A stretch of 64,000 bases of DNA, taken from NCBI RefSeq assembly GCF_014648475.1, contig NZ_BMRE01000019.1, positions 62,001 through 126,000 of the forward strand, read 5' to 3'. Origin of the DNA: Lentzea flava (GTDB taxonomy: Bacteria > Actinomycetota > Actinomycetes > Mycobacteriales > Pseudonocardiaceae). Under the pieces are notes generated by a model. That model worked only from the letters and a program-made list of their open reading frames with translations, searched no databases and was not told where the DNA came from. Position 1 is the first letter of the stretch, and each line of letters opens with the position of its first letter. A program made the translations under genes and the position numbers. Positions 42,288 through 51,304 of the stretch are shown piece by piece.

Positions 42288-44455
42288 CAGCGGTCGTCAT
42301 GGTCGATCACCTCGCCCTCGATCACGGCCGCGTCGCGGTGCCGCTCGGCCGCCGTGCGGATGTCGGCGACGGCGTAGCCGCGTACCTGCTTCACGCCGTC
42401 GTCGGTGGGTACCCGGTCACGGGTCGAGCCGCAACCGAGCTTGGCCATGTCACGGCCGAACGCGGTGAGCTCGACCCCGAGAGCGTCGGCAAGCTCGGCT
42501 GACGGTACGAAGTCACGCCCGTCCTCGTTGAGGTAGTCCACAACGGACGCCAGCGGTTCCGGTAGCTCGATCTCGATCTCGATCTCGTCGACGCGTTCGG
42601 CATCGGCGGGTGCGGGTGCGCCGCCGCCGATGGCCTTCGCCACGGCCGCGTGGTCGAGCACCGGCTGTGCCTCTTGTCCGGCCGCGTGTCCGGTGAGCGT
42701 GCCTTCCGCCTCGCGCAACGCCCGTCCGCGTTGGCAGATCTCCCGCCAGTCCTCGTTGGGCATGTAGAACGTGCGCACCGTCAGCGCCAGCACGTCTGCA
42801 CCGGCCTGGGTTTCGCCATCAGGGCGCAGGATGCCGACGCCCTTGTGAGAGGGTAGGAGACGGCTTGAGTCGTAGCCTCGGGTGTTCATCTGCTCGCCGA
42901 GGATGATGTTGCTGTCGCGCCAGTCCATCACCCGCAACGCGAACCGCGACCCGAGCACCGCCCGCAAGCCGGACGGGATCGTCTTGCCGTCCGGCCGCTG
43001 CGTCGCCAGTACGAGGATCACCCCGGCCGCCGGGGCCTTCTTCGCCAGCCACATCAACAACTCTCCGCAGTACTCCCCTGCGGTCATCTTCTTTCCCTGG
43101 ACCTCCACAGGTGTCCTGTCTTCCAACGGGATCTGCACCTCGTCCACCACCAGCGCGGTGATCGGCATCCCCAGTGCGACGTCTCGTGACATCGCCGGGG
43201 TCACCTTCGACTCCGGACATGTGACGTCGTCCAGGTCCTGCATCCGCCGGTAGCGCGCCTGCACATCCGCGACCAGCTCCACGAGCCAATCCACGAACCT
43301 CAGCACGTACTCGGAGTCATCTCCCGCCATGAACCGATGGGCGACCTGTTCGGCGGCCTTCCAGTCCTTCCCGTTCTTGAAGTCCGCGACATAGAGCCGC
43401 ACATACGGGTCCAAGATCATTCCCGCGGCTGCCAGCCGTTCGGCCATTGTCTTGCCCTGCCTGGGGATTGCGCCGATCAGCACCGACGTCCACACCAACG
43501 GCAGGTCGATTCGGCGGGCGCGGGCGTCGGTGCCGAACGGCACCGGCCGCCACGCGTCCCACCGCTCGACCATCAGCAGCGGTGTCCGGATCGGCGGGGC
43601 ACTGTAGGGGTCCTCATCAGCTACCCACATCGCTACGCGTCCAGCGTGACCGCCGTTGCCCCGGACGCGCTCCACGCTGAGCTGAATCTCGTCGACCGCT
43701 AGGGCGGACGCCAGTGCGTCCCGGTTCTTCACGACGTCGACCGCCTTGCGTGTGGCGGGAAGGTCGACCGTGACCGCCCAGCCTTCGCCTTGGCGAGTGG
43801 CGCGGTGGACCAGGCGCAGCGTCTCGTCCTTCCCGATGAGCTTGGCGTCCCGGAACGCGTCCACGAGCACCTGAGGGTCCATCGTCCACGTCAACGTGCG
43901 CGGCCCGGCGAGCACTGCCCGCCGTCCGGGGCTGCCATCGCGGCGGCGACCGAGCACCGCCAGCGCCACCGCCACGACCGCCACGGCGAGCCACAGAGCA
44001 CGCGGCCCGTAGAGCAACCAGCCGACCATGCCCGCGACCGCCACGGCGGCGACCGTGGCGCCAGTGACCTTCCACCGGAACAGCGTTAGTGCGCGGATGT
44101 CGGCGAACTTGTCGGCAAGCTTCTCCGACTGCTCGGCCGCCTCGCGGTAGTCCCGCACCGTCACCCAAGACCGCCACCACCGCACCGCGACCACCAGACC
44201 GCGCACCACCGCCCCGAGGAACCGGAACGGTGAACGCACGACGGTCACGGTGACATCCTTCGCGGCCTGCACCGCGTGAACGCGGTCCTTCGCCCACAAC
44301 GGCACGCGCGGTGAACGCCGCCACGCGTTCATGAACTGCTGACGCCACGACGGACGCGGCACGGGTGGTGCGTCGTTCACGAACTCGGCCTCGACCACCT
44401 GCCGGACAGGAAGATCAACATCTCGGCCGGCACGGAGTTGATCTTGATCAGACAT
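42287..44455 (-). CDS. traB: TraB-like FtsK/SpoIIIE conjugal DNA translocase
   Basis: This 722-aa conjugative motor of the AICE type has two transmembrane helices (about residues 158-195), an FtsK motor domain with Walker A GAIPRQGKT (about 325) and Walker B ALVVDEV (about 431), and a C-terminal winged helix (about 640-715) expected to bind 8-bp TRS repeats. Such repeats overlap its own stop codon. ATG 44455 is chosen; the open frame upstream belongs to the preceding gene's shadow. It is last in the minus-strand run from the excisionase-like gene. Confidence 0.92.
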   Translation of the reverse strand: MSDQDQLRAGRDVDLPVRQVVEAEFVNDAPPVPRPSWRQQFMNAWRRSPRVPLWAKDRVHAVQAAKDVTVTVVRSPFRFLGAVVRGLVVAVRWWRSWVTVRDYREAAEQSEKLADKFADIRALTLFRWKVTGATVAAVAVAGMVGWLLYGPRALWLAVAVVAVALAVLGRRRDGSPGRRAVLAGPRTLTWTMDPQVLVDAFRDAKLIGKDETLRLVHRATRQGEGWAVTVDLPATRKAVDVVKNRDALASALAVDEIQLSVERVRGNGGHAGRVAMWVADEDPYSAPPIRTPLLMVERWDAWRPVPFGTDARARRIDLPLVWTSVLIGAIPRQGKTMAERLAAAGMILDPYVRLYVADFKNGKDWKAAEQVAHRFMAGDDSEYVLRFVDWLVELVADVQARYRRMQDLDDVTCPESKVTPAMSRDVALGMPITALVVDEVQIPLEDRTPVEVQGKKMTAGEYCGELLMWLAKKAPAAGVILVLATQRPDGKTIPSGLRAVLGSRFALRVMDWRDSNIILGEQMNTRGYDSSRLLPSHKGVGILRPDGETQAGADVLALTVRTFYMPNEDWREICQRGRALREAEGTLTGHAAGQEAQPVLDHAAVAKAIGGGAPAPADAERVDEIEIEIELPEPLASVVDYLNEDGRDFVPSAELADALGVELTAFGRDMAKLGCGSTRDRVPTDDGVKQVRGYAVADIRTAAERHRDAAVIEGEVIDHDDR

Positions 44456-45275
44456 GATCGCCTCCGCCGTCCACTTCGGCCGCCAGCGTCGCCGCCAACC
44501 GGGACGACAGCCCACGCGAGCAACCAGTGACACCACGGACCCACACAGGGCTCACCACGACACCAGGCGACCAGGCTTCACGCGCCACCCTCAGGTAGTC
44601 CTCAAACGACACCCTTCGTCGCGTGTTCTTGTTGTGCTGCCTGGGTTTTGCAGGTTTGTGAACGGTCGCCGGGAGCAACTCCGCGGTGACCTCCACAGGC
44701 CGTTCCGAGGCCTCTGTGAACGCTGCCGCAACAGCCTCTGTCAGCTTGTCTCGCAGGTCCGTGACCGCCTCCGCCGCGACGAACACCACCAGCGGCGGAA
44801 CCGAGTGCAGCACCACACCCGAGACCGAACCGGCCACCCACGAGTGCCAGGTGTTCATGACGTACGTGGCGGCGAGCGTGAACCACTTCGCCCGCCTCGT
44901 CCACGGACCCGTGCGCACCCGGTACCGCGCGGTCACCTGCTCCGCCCGCAGAATCGCCAGCAACACCAGCGACACCGTGGGATCGAGCAACCACGCCGCC
45001 AGCCACGGCAACGACCACACCGCCGTACCCGCCGCCGCAAAGCTCTGGACGTTGGTCATGGTGAACCCGAGACCAAGCACGATCCCGGACCAGCACAACC
45101 GGTCCACCTGAGCGCGCACCCGCTCGACCCGCAACGCGATCACGTCCGGGTGCGTCGCGTACACCCGCAGCTCGGCCGCCTCCGCCGCATCAGCGGCCAG
45201 CCTCGCGGCCGCCGGGGCGGCGGGTGGCCGCCCGAAGGCGGCCACCCCTTCCCTAACCCTTTCCAGCGTCCTCAT
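44448..45275 (-). CDS. Membrane protein, Spd/DUF2637-like
   Basis: This 275-aa protein has a soluble N-terminus, four membrane helices (about residues 62-190) and a basic C-terminus. The pattern CWSGIVLGLGFTMTNVQSFAA and LLDPTVSLVLLAIL fits the DUF2637/SpdB family, membrane partners of TraB that help plasmids spread along mycelium. It overlaps traB by 8 nt and the next gene by 4 nt. Confidence 0.75.
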   Translation of the reverse strand: MRTLERVREGVAAFGRPPAAPAAARLAADAAEAAELRVYATHPDVIALRVERVRAQVDRLCWSGIVLGLGFTMTNVQSFAAAGTAVWSLPWLAAWLLDPTVSLVLLAILRAEQVTARYRVRTGPWTRRAKWFTLAATYVMNTWHSWVAGSVSGVVLHSVPPLVVFVAAEAVTDLRDKLTEAVAAAFTEASERPVEVTAELLPATVHKPAKPRQHNKNTRRRVSFEDYLRVAREAWSPGVVVSPVWVRGVTGCSRGLSSRLAATLAAEVDGGGDHV

Positions 45276-45601
45276 CGCCGATCACCTCGACCACGCGGGC
45301 TGTCGTGCGTCGTGATCGTGAGTGCCTTCGTCAGCGTGTACGCCGCAAAGAGCGCGGGCAGGCCCAGCACCACGAGCAACACCACGGTGTCGCCCCGGTG
45401 CGTGATCACTACCCACTGCACGCCCACGATGGCCCCGGTCATCAGCAACACCCGCCCAGTGAGCGAGAGCAACCGTGCCCCGGCACGAGCCGCGTTCGCC
45501 GTGGCCTTCGCCCGTCGGACACTGGCCCGCCAGACCCACACCAGCACCACGACCACACCGATAGCCGCAAGGATCTGCGTTGGCGTCAGGTTGATCGTCA
45601 T
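45272..45601 (-). CDS. Small membrane protein, Spd-like
   Basis: This 109-aa protein has an N-terminal helix (about residues 9-25) and two more (about 50-90), a basic Arg/Lys segment between them and an Arg-rich tail. The location between WhiB and the Spd-like gene, with overlaps on both sides, suggests a role in intramycelial spread. No defined family. Confidence 0.7.
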   Translation of the reverse strand: MTINLTPTQILAAIGVVVVLVWVWRASVRRAKATANAARAGARLLSLTGRVLLMTGAIVGVQWVVITHRGDTVVLLVVLGLPALFAAYTLTKALTITTHDSPRGRGDRR

Positions 45602-45939
45602 GACGTCTCACCACCTTCACGGCGAGCACGCCACGCCTGGAACACCTGGCGGCGGTCTTCCTGCGACAGCCCGCCCCACACGCCAACGGTGTTCTCACCG
45701 GCCGTGCGCAACTCCAGTTCCAAGCACACGCCCCGGATCGGGCAGTCCGCGCACAACCGCGCGGCCGCATCCCTGTCGGTGATCTCCTCGTCTTCCCACT
45801 CGGGGCCGTCCTCGTTGGCCCGAAGCCACATGCACGCACCGTCCCGCGTCACGATCTCCAGCAGGACCTCGTCCGGCACCTTCGCGTAGCGGTCGAGCTC
45901 GGCCGCCACCACCTCGTAGTAGTCCTCCGGGCTCACCAC
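45598..45939 (-). CDS. WhiB-family iron-sulfur transcription factor
   Basis: This 113-aa WhiB-like protein has four Fe-S cysteines (GACMW, LCADC, RGVCLE), the turn motif GVWGG, and basic residues after it (RRQVFQAWRARR). It probably binds a [4Fe-4S] cluster and regulates with a sigma factor. Wbl genes are found on some actinophages and plasmids. It overlaps the excisionase-like gene by 7 nt. Confidence 0.92.
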   Translation of the reverse strand: MVSPEDYYEVVAAELDRYAKVPDEVLLEIVTRDGACMWLRANEDGPEWEDEEITDRDAAARLCADCPIRGVCLELELRTAGENTVGVWGGLSQEDRRQVFQAWRARREGGETS

Positions 45940-46214
45940 GCACCCCCGGACTTCTGCTCGAATTCGCGAGCGGCACGCCGCTCCGCGACCATCTCCGCGA
46001 TGTCGACCACACCGCCCGAATCGGCGGCCCGCTGGATCAGTTCCTCGACCGCCCGTGCGGGAATGACGTACCGGGTACGCAGTCGCACGGCGGGGAAGGC
46101 GTCATCGTGGATCGCCCGGTACACCGTCTGGGCGTCGACCCGGAACATTCGTGCTGCTTCCGAGACTGTGTAGAACAGCGGCGGGTTACTTCCCGCATCA
46201 CTTGTTGCACTCAT
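45933..46214 (-). CDS. xis: HTH_17/AlpA-type excisionase-like protein
   Basis: This protein of about 93 aa has a MerR-like winged helix: FYTVSEAARMFRVDAQTVYRAI, then RYVIPARAVEELI. This is typical of element excisionases and plasmid regulators. ATG 46214 is chosen; ATG 46232 adds six residues. It is first of the minus-strand transfer operon, divergent from the XRE gene and preceded by three operator-like palindromes. Confidence 0.82.
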   Translation of the reverse strand: MSATSDAGSNPPLFYTVSEAARMFRVDAQTVYRAIHDDAFPAVRLRTRYVIPARAVEELIQRAADSGGVVDIAEMVAERRAAREFEQKSGGAW

Positions 46215-46254
46215 GGCGTGGGTGCCTTTCAAAGAGTGATTTCTTCTTCGAAGG

Positions 46255-46342
46255 CGCTGACATTGGCGTCAATTCACCTCAGATTGCCGCTGATGTCAGC
46301 GCTTTGATCGTTTGAAGTGCGATCTGCGCGCTAACGTCAGCG
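46255..46342. promoter_or_regulatory. Operator palindromes controlling the transfer operon
   Basis: CGCTGATGTCAGCG at 46288 is a perfect 6-bp-arm palindrome. CGCTAACGTCAGCG at 46329 and CGCTGACATTGGCG at 46255 are variants. Starts are 33 and 41 bp apart, close to whole helical turns. They lie between the divergent excisionase-like and XRE genes. Confidence 0.65.
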
Positions 46343-46366
46343 CTGAGGCGGAGCACGGAGGCGTAC

Positions 46367-46765
46367 GTGGAAGAGGACTGGTCGGCAGTCGCGGAGGCAA
46401 TCAATGCCCGCGCTGGCGAGCTGGCTATGAAGCAGAAGGAACTTGCCGAGAGATCCGGCGTTTCGCTCGCGATCGTTCGCGAGATCCAACAGGGACGAAT
46501 CCAGCGACGGCGAAACCCGCGCACCCTCGAAGCGCTGTCCATCGCGCTCGAATGGCACCCGCAACATCTCATTGCGGTGTTGCAAAGGAAGACTCCACCG
46601 GCGACCGATCCGACTGACCAACCGGCCGAGGATCCATTGGTCCCGTTGCTGAACACGGTCATTCGCGAACTTCGCGGCCTCCGCGCTCAAGTAGGAGCGC
46701 TCACCAGCCGCCTTGACGAGTCTGCGAGCAAAGCCCGTAAGAACTCGCGAAGGAAGGACGAGTAA
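46367..46765 (+). CDS. XRE-family repressor-like protein
   Basis: This 132-aa protein has an N-terminal helix-turn-helix (MKQKELAERSGVSLAIVREI) and a C-terminal coiled coil (VIRELRGLRAQVGALTSRL) for oligomerisation. GTG 46367. It is a good candidate for the element's master repressor acting on the nearby palindromes. Confidence 0.8.
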   Translation: MEEDWSAVAEAINARAGELAMKQKELAERSGVSLAIVREIQQGRIQRRRNPRTLEALSIALEWHPQHLIAVLQRKTPPATDPTDQPAEDPLVPLLNTVIRELRGLRAQVGALTSRLDESASKARKNSRRKDE

Positions 46766-46912
46766 GTCCGTCCCGCTCGGTGGTTTCTGTGTCGCTGTCA
46801 TGGCAACAGCAGACCGCCGAAAGGGGGGTCGAAATAATTGCTTGGAGCTAACACAGACCCTGTTAGGTCGAGTTAGGTGCCCAGCTCAAAGAGGTCGGGG
46901 GAAGCAACGAAG

Positions 46913-48091
46913 ATGGCGAAACGGAAGCGCGGAGACCCGCCACTGACGAAGCTGCAAGGGGTCCGGGAGGAGCTAGGGCGCACCCAAGAGCAGGTAGTGC
47001 GCTACTTCCTCGCGCGCCGCGAGCAAATCCAGGGTCTTCCACAAGCGACCGAGCACGCCCTCTATATCATGCTTTCGCGTTGGGAAAACGGGCACGTGTC
47101 CGTAACCGAGCCAGGTTACCGGCGCATGTTCCGCGAGTACTACGGCCGGACAAACAAGGAACTCGGGTTCCCTCCCGAGCAGGAAAACGAAGGGCTCGAA
47201 GAACTTCGAGACAGGCTCACCGTAGCCCGCAGTATCGACGATGAAACAGTCGAGCTGTTCCAACAACAGGTCAACAGCGTTCGTGGTTCAGACAAGCGCT
47301 TCGGCTCGTTGAACGTCCTGGACCAACTCAACAGTCAGATCAGGCAAATCGAGAGCGTCCGAGCATTCAGCGTGCGCGATAGCCATCGGCGGCGACTCGC
47401 GGCCATTCTGACGGACGCGCGCACCCTCGCGGGCTGGACCGCCCTTGACCGGGGGTCTCAGCTCCAGGCGTGGCAGTACCACGAGGACGCCAAGGTCTCA
47501 GCACGCGAGGCGGATTCTCCCCACCTGCTTGCCCATGCGTCCGCACAACAGGCGGTCATCTTGCTCGACATGGGCGAGTATCAATTGGCCGTTGAGCTAC
47601 TGGAGTTCGCGCGATATGTGGCCGAACACCGCGTTCCGTCGCTACTGAAGACCTGGCTTGCAGCGGCACACGGCGAAGGATTGGCGGCTATCGGTGACCA
47701 GGATGGAGCGTTGCGGGCATTCGACGATGCGGACTCCCTCATCCCTTCAGACCCTGTCGACCCCTCCATGCCGTTTCTCTTGCTGAACGAGGGGCACCTC
47801 AGCCGGTGGCGCGGCAGCGCACTACTGCGACTCGGCGATGAAGACGCGATAAACCACCTGGAGAGCGCCGCAAAGGCGCTCGATTCGACACCAAGCTCTG
47901 CGATCCGCGGCCAGACCGCAATGTACGTCGATCTCGCATTCGCGTACGCCGCCGCTGGCGACCGGGAAACAGCTCTCGCCTATGCGCGCAAAGCTCGACA
48001 GCTCGCCTCGCGCATTGGCTCCGACCGCCAGCGACAACGACTCGCCAGCTTGGAACTACCCGGCGGCGGGGGCGCCACCGGCGTTACGTGA
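46913..48091 (+). CDS. HTH-TPR regulator (paralogue of the one at 39706)
   Basis: This 392-aa protein has an XRE-like N-terminus (KLQGVREELGRTQEQVV...YIMLSRWENGHVSVTEPGYRRM) and a TPR-like helical C-terminus (about 195-385). ATG 46913 follows a GGGGGAAG ribosome site. Its 3' end overlaps the convergent NUDIX gene by 36 nt. The proteins at 39706 and 46913 share the same C-terminal architecture, so one may sense a peptide or partner and counteract the repressor. Confidence 0.8.
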   Translation: MAKRKRGDPPLTKLQGVREELGRTQEQVVRYFLARREQIQGLPQATEHALYIMLSRWENGHVSVTEPGYRRMFREYYGRTNKELGFPPEQENEGLEELRDRLTVARSIDDETVELFQQQVNSVRGSDKRFGSLNVLDQLNSQIRQIESVRAFSVRDSHRRRLAAILTDARTLAGWTALDRGSQLQAWQYHEDAKVSAREADSPHLLAHASAQQAVILLDMGEYQLAVELLEFARYVAEHRVPSLLKTWLAAAHGEGLAAIGDQDGALRAFDDADSLIPSDPVDPSMPFLLLNEGHLSRWRGSALLRLGDEDAINHLESAAKALDSTPSSAIRGQTAMYVDLAFAYAAAGDRETALAYARKARQLASRIGSDRQRQRLASLELPGGGGATGVT

Positions 48092-48631
48092 TGCCAAGTA
48101 GTAGAGCACCGGGATAATCGCTCCGGAGCCCAACACCTCTCCCTGCTTCACAAGTCCGAGGAGACGATCAGCAGGGACCCATTCGAGTCGTGCGGCCTCC
48201 TCGCCGTCGGTAGGCTCGCCAACCTTCTCGAAGTCACGCCACAGGTATGCATCTACCTGTGCGTCAACCATTCCGGGAAGCGGCTGGAAGTTGACGATGT
48301 GCTCAGGTTCGCCGATCGGACGCCAGCCGGTTTCTTCCTCTGCTTCACGCTTGGCCGTGGCCGACGGATCTTCGCCAGCCTCAACCAGTCCGCCGATCAG
48401 TTCATACCCCCACTGATCGACCGCGAATCGATAGCGCCACAGCGTCAGGACTTCCTCTTTCTCATTCACGAGCAAAGCCACCGCGACGCGGTCGAGCTTC
48501 ACCACGTGATGTTCGAACCTGCTCCCGTCCGGGGGCTCAACATCTACCAGGTTGAGTTTGATCCAACGGTTGTCGTAGATGGTCCGCTCACCGTGGACCT
48601 TCCACTTGAGTTCCTCCGGGTACTCCGTCAC
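48056..48631 (-). CDS. NUDIX hydrolase (ADP-ribose pyrophosphatase-like)
   Basis: This 191-aa protein has a NUDIX box GGLVEAGEDPSATAKREAEE then ETGW, matching GX5EX7REUXEEXGU. The domain around it (WRYRFAVDQWGYELIGG) resembles ADP-ribose/NDP-sugar pyrophosphatases. NUDIX proteins are recurrent on AICEs; Pif of pSAM2, which inhibits redundant transfer, carries a NUDIX motif. It is a candidate for such an immunity role. Confidence 0.87.
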   Translation of the reverse strand: MTEYPEELKWKVHGERTIYDNRWIKLNLVDVEPPDGSRFEHHVVKLDRVAVALLVNEKEEVLTLWRYRFAVDQWGYELIGGLVEAGEDPSATAKREAEEETGWRPIGEPEHIVNFQPLPGMVDAQVDAYLWRDFEKVGEPTDGEEAARLEWVPADRLLGLVKQGEVLGSGAIIPVLYYLASRNAGGAPAAG

Positions 48632-48738
48632 CAGAGGAGCCTACGAGCCGATCAGAATGCACTCACTCGCCCGGTCGGCCGCTAGCCCCCAGGTCCACAG
48701 TGGACGGACGGCAGAGCAAGATCAAGAGGGCTCCGAGG

Positions 48739-48796
48739 CGTGACAGGAGTCGTGACACGAACTGTAGTAAAACCGTGACCGTTCCAGGGCCGTGAC
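48739..48796. repeat. CGTGAC repeats beside the right att site of element 1
   Basis: CGTGAC occurs at 48739, 48751, 48774 and 48791, the last extended to CGTGACATG. GTGACATG also occurs at 38117 next to attL. Arm-type integrase or Xis sites are possible. Confidence 0.35.
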
Positions 48797-48854
48797 ATGG
48801 TCCTGCCCCTAGCATTTATGCTGGTAGAGTGGCATCCCGGTCTTGAAAAAGACA

Positions 48855-48914
48855 TTCCTAAACCGTGTGTCGCAGGTTCGAATCCTGCCTGGGGCACCAC
48901 CTTTCGCCGGGTGA
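48855..48914 (+). repeat. Middle att site: attR of element 1 / attL of element 2
   Basis: This is an exact 60-bp copy of 37976-38035. It carries only the 3' half of the tRNA-Arg and is not a functional tRNA. It is the junction between the two elements. Confidence 0.93.
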
Positions 48915-48915
48915 A

Positions 48916-48960
48916 ATCAAGCTCTGACCAGCGGCAACGCGGTCGGAGCTTGATCTTTTT
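48916..48960 (+). terminator. Terminator after the middle att site
   Basis: A 14-bp stem (48916-48929 with 48941-48954, one T-G pair) is followed by CTTTTT. The loop resembles that of the hairpin after the third att copy, but the stem sequence differs. Confidence 0.75.
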
Positions 48961-49107
48961 GGTCAGTCAGTGTCAGCGGGAATCTGCCCCTGTTTGCCGC
49001 CGTCTGCGAAACCACCGCGAAACGCTTGCAGCGGCACGAACGCCGACAGCAACGCGGACGTGCAGCGGCGAGTGCAGACAGAGCTGGGGGCACCACAGCG
49101 GCCACGC

Positions 49108-49902
49108 TCATCGACTCCAGTAGACCGTGACCTTCCCATCGGCAGAGGGCTGACCGCGACTTCCCCGAGCCTGGACCTTGGCGACGATATCCATACTGCC
49201 GGACGGAACTTCACAGTCGATTGTGAATCTCAACGAGACTATCGCGTTCGCCTTAGCAGCATAGGTTCCAATGTCTATACCGTCCCGATACAGCCGTTCA
49301 ATTGATTCAGCTGAGTCGCTCATATCCAGGTCCGTACCAGACGGATTCAGCGAGTTCATTATCTTCATCGTCGACTTCACGTATTGCAGGCACTGCGGCT
49401 GCTGACTCACAGACAGCGCGACGGTCACATTACGTGCAACATCGGTGCCAACACTGTCGATCACGACGCGGACCTGGAAGTACCGCTTCCGCTCAACTTG
49501 AACCATAGGCTGGAACTTCTCATCGTCCAGAGGCATCAGCTTGCCCTCGACCTTGGCGGACACTGCCGCGAATAAGTCTCCACCACCCTGCGCCTCGGAC
49601 TGCCCCTCTGACTTTCCAAGCAGGCTCTCACGTATGGGCTGCACAGATAGCGCCACACCAACAACCAACAGAAGAGAAATAGACGTAGAAGTGACCCACT
49701 TGACCCATCGGCGTTTAATGAGCTTGAAGCGTTCAAATAGGTAGCTTGCGATGAGGTTCAAGACAACGGAAGCGATAACCAGCCCTAAAACCTGCGCTAT
49801 CGAGTCCCACAAAAAGACCACCCCTGACCACAGCAGCACACGGCGCACTGCAACACCCAACGTAGGAGCATTCGAGATCCGCGGGGATGGCGTTACCGGC
49901 AC
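49108..49902 (-). CDS. Membrane-anchored protein of unknown function
   Basis: This 264-aa protein has two transmembrane helices (about residues 21-52 and 68-86) and a large outward or cytoplasmic beta-rich domain (about 110-264) with a Cys pair (QCLQY, IDCEV). It starts with GTG 49902, overlapping the integrase end by 10 nt. It does not resemble standard transfer proteins and could be a surface-exclusion or accessory gene. Confidence 0.65.
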   Translation of the reverse strand: MPVTPSPRISNAPTLGVAVRRVLLWSGVVFLWDSIAQVLGLVIASVVLNLIASYLFERFKLIKRRWVKWVTSTSISLLLVVGVALSVQPIRESLLGKSEGQSEAQGGGDLFAAVSAKVEGKLMPLDDEKFQPMVQVERKRYFQVRVVIDSVGTDVARNVTVALSVSQQPQCLQYVKSTMKIMNSLNPSGTDLDMSDSAESIERLYRDGIDIGTYAAKANAIVSLRFTIDCEVPSGSMDIVAKVQARGSRGQPSADGKVTVYWSR

Positions 49903-51304
49903 GAGCCATGCTCTGCCAGGTTGAGCAGCCCCTCAATCCTGGCGTTGATCAACTCGCGCTGCCCATCGATGCACTTCGCATAGATCGTGAGCAGGACTTC
50001 CACCGAATGTCCTGCCCGTTCTGTGACCTCTGTCGCGGGAACACCACCGCTAAGCCAGAGCGACAGAGCTGCATGACGAAGGTCGTACGGCCGACCCGCG
50101 AGAGGCGAAGCTACCTGCGCGGGGCTTAGCGCGTACTCACGGGCGTCACGCCAAACCCGGTAGTAGGTCGAGGACGACACGACGCCACCGTTCGGCGACC
50201 AGAACAGCCGACCGTCCGAAGCAACGCCGAACCGGTCGATGTGGTCCCGAAGCCGCCGCACGTGGGTGGAATCGGCACGGGCCGCACGTCCTTCGCGCCA
50301 CGGTGCTTCAACCCGCGCTGGTCGTGCACCTCCCCCGAGTCCGTCCACCGCTTCCCCGCCGACGGCCAAGACTCGCCGAGCATCAGCAACCCCCAGCCCT
50401 TATCGGGAAGGGTGCAGTCATCCAGCTTGAGCCCGAGCCCTTCAGCCGGCCGCGCCGCCGCGTAGTAGCAGGTGGCGAAGAACGCTTCGAGGTGCGCGCC
50501 CCGATCCGCGTTCCGCCGCCCGACGTACGACACTGCCGTCAGCAGCTCGTCGACCTGCCGAGGATTGGCCACCACGCGCGGGTCCACTTGGTCCACGATC
50601 TTCGTGACCTTGCGCTTGATCCGGTTCAACGGGTTGTCCGGGATCAACTCCCGCTCGACCGCCAACCCCAGCAGGTTGAACAGCACCGCCCGCTTCCGCG
50701 AATACACGGTTGCAGCCGCGGACTTGCCATCAAGTTTCGTCGCCAGCGCGTCCAGGACCTCCCGGACCGCCACACCGTCGGTCATGTCGTACAGCGGCCG
50801 GGAGTATCGAACCAGCCAGTCCACGACCTCCTGCTGATCACGGTCGAGTTGGTCGTCACGAGTCGTCGGCGGCAACAGGTGCCGCGTGAGCACGCCGCGC
50901 AGGTCCGTCAGCTCCGGCCGGCCAGGCCCGTTCTTCACGAACGCAGCACACGCGGTCGCCAAAGCATCCACCGTGCTGCTCCGCGTCTTCGCAGCCGAGT
51001 CGGGCCACTTCATGTCCACGTAGGACTGCGAGAACTCCAAGAACGAGAAGGAGTTCTTCCGCTTCAGCTCCGACAGCGGAAGCCCAGTCTCCACATCGAA
51101 CTCTTCACCGAGCCGCGCCGCCTTCATCAGGTCGGAACGCCGGTTGATCGCCTGAGCCTTGTTCGCGAACCACTCGGAGTGGCTCTTCTTCTCCGTCACC
51201 CACCGGACGCCCCACGGCTTCGGCCGCTTCTTGCCCTTGGCCGTCTTCTTCTTCGTCCAGTCCGCGATCTCCCAGAAGGTGACCTTCAGCGTCGTCTCGC
51301 TCAT
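49893..51304 (-). pseudogene. int: Integrase of element 2, disrupted by a frameshift
   Basis: The first reading frame (51304 down to about 50265) gives the arm-binding and core domains and the catalytic Arg (YYAAARPAEGLGL). The second frame (about 50265 down to 49893) gives THVRRLRDHIDRF, the DLRHAALS His-x-x-Arg box, ERAGHS and the Tyr in LLTIYAKC. They join at a run of three C (minus strand) near 50264-50266; one more C would restore the frame as PPHVRRL. So the gene is a one-base deletion mutant, a sequencing error, or less likely a -1 frameshift gene. ATGA coupling to xis is intact. Confidence 0.85.

Larger units (their letters stand above)
37976..48914. mobile_element. AICE-like integrative element 1 at tRNA-Arg
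   Basis: It is bounded by the 60-bp direct repeats and contains, in order: integrase, TPR regulator, three small proteins, transfer-locus repeats, TraB, two membrane proteins, WhiB, excisionase-like protein, XRE regulator, a second TPR regulator and a NUDIX protein. This is the AICE gene complement except that no Rep or primase gene is visible. Single-protein (FtsK-type) double-stranded DNA transfer is typical of these elements. Confidence 0.88.

Noticed and set aside
38157..48631. A Rep or primase gene in element 1
   Set aside because: I looked for HUH, RepSA and Prim-Pol motifs and found none; the large gene at 42287 is a translocase.
48855..48896. A second tRNA-Arg
   Set aside because: Only the anticodon-to-acceptor 3' half is present; it is an att remnant.
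50255..50275. Programmed -1 frameshift in the element 2 integrase
   Set aside because: There is no slippery heptamer or clear downstream structure; a one-base loss in a C-run is simpler.
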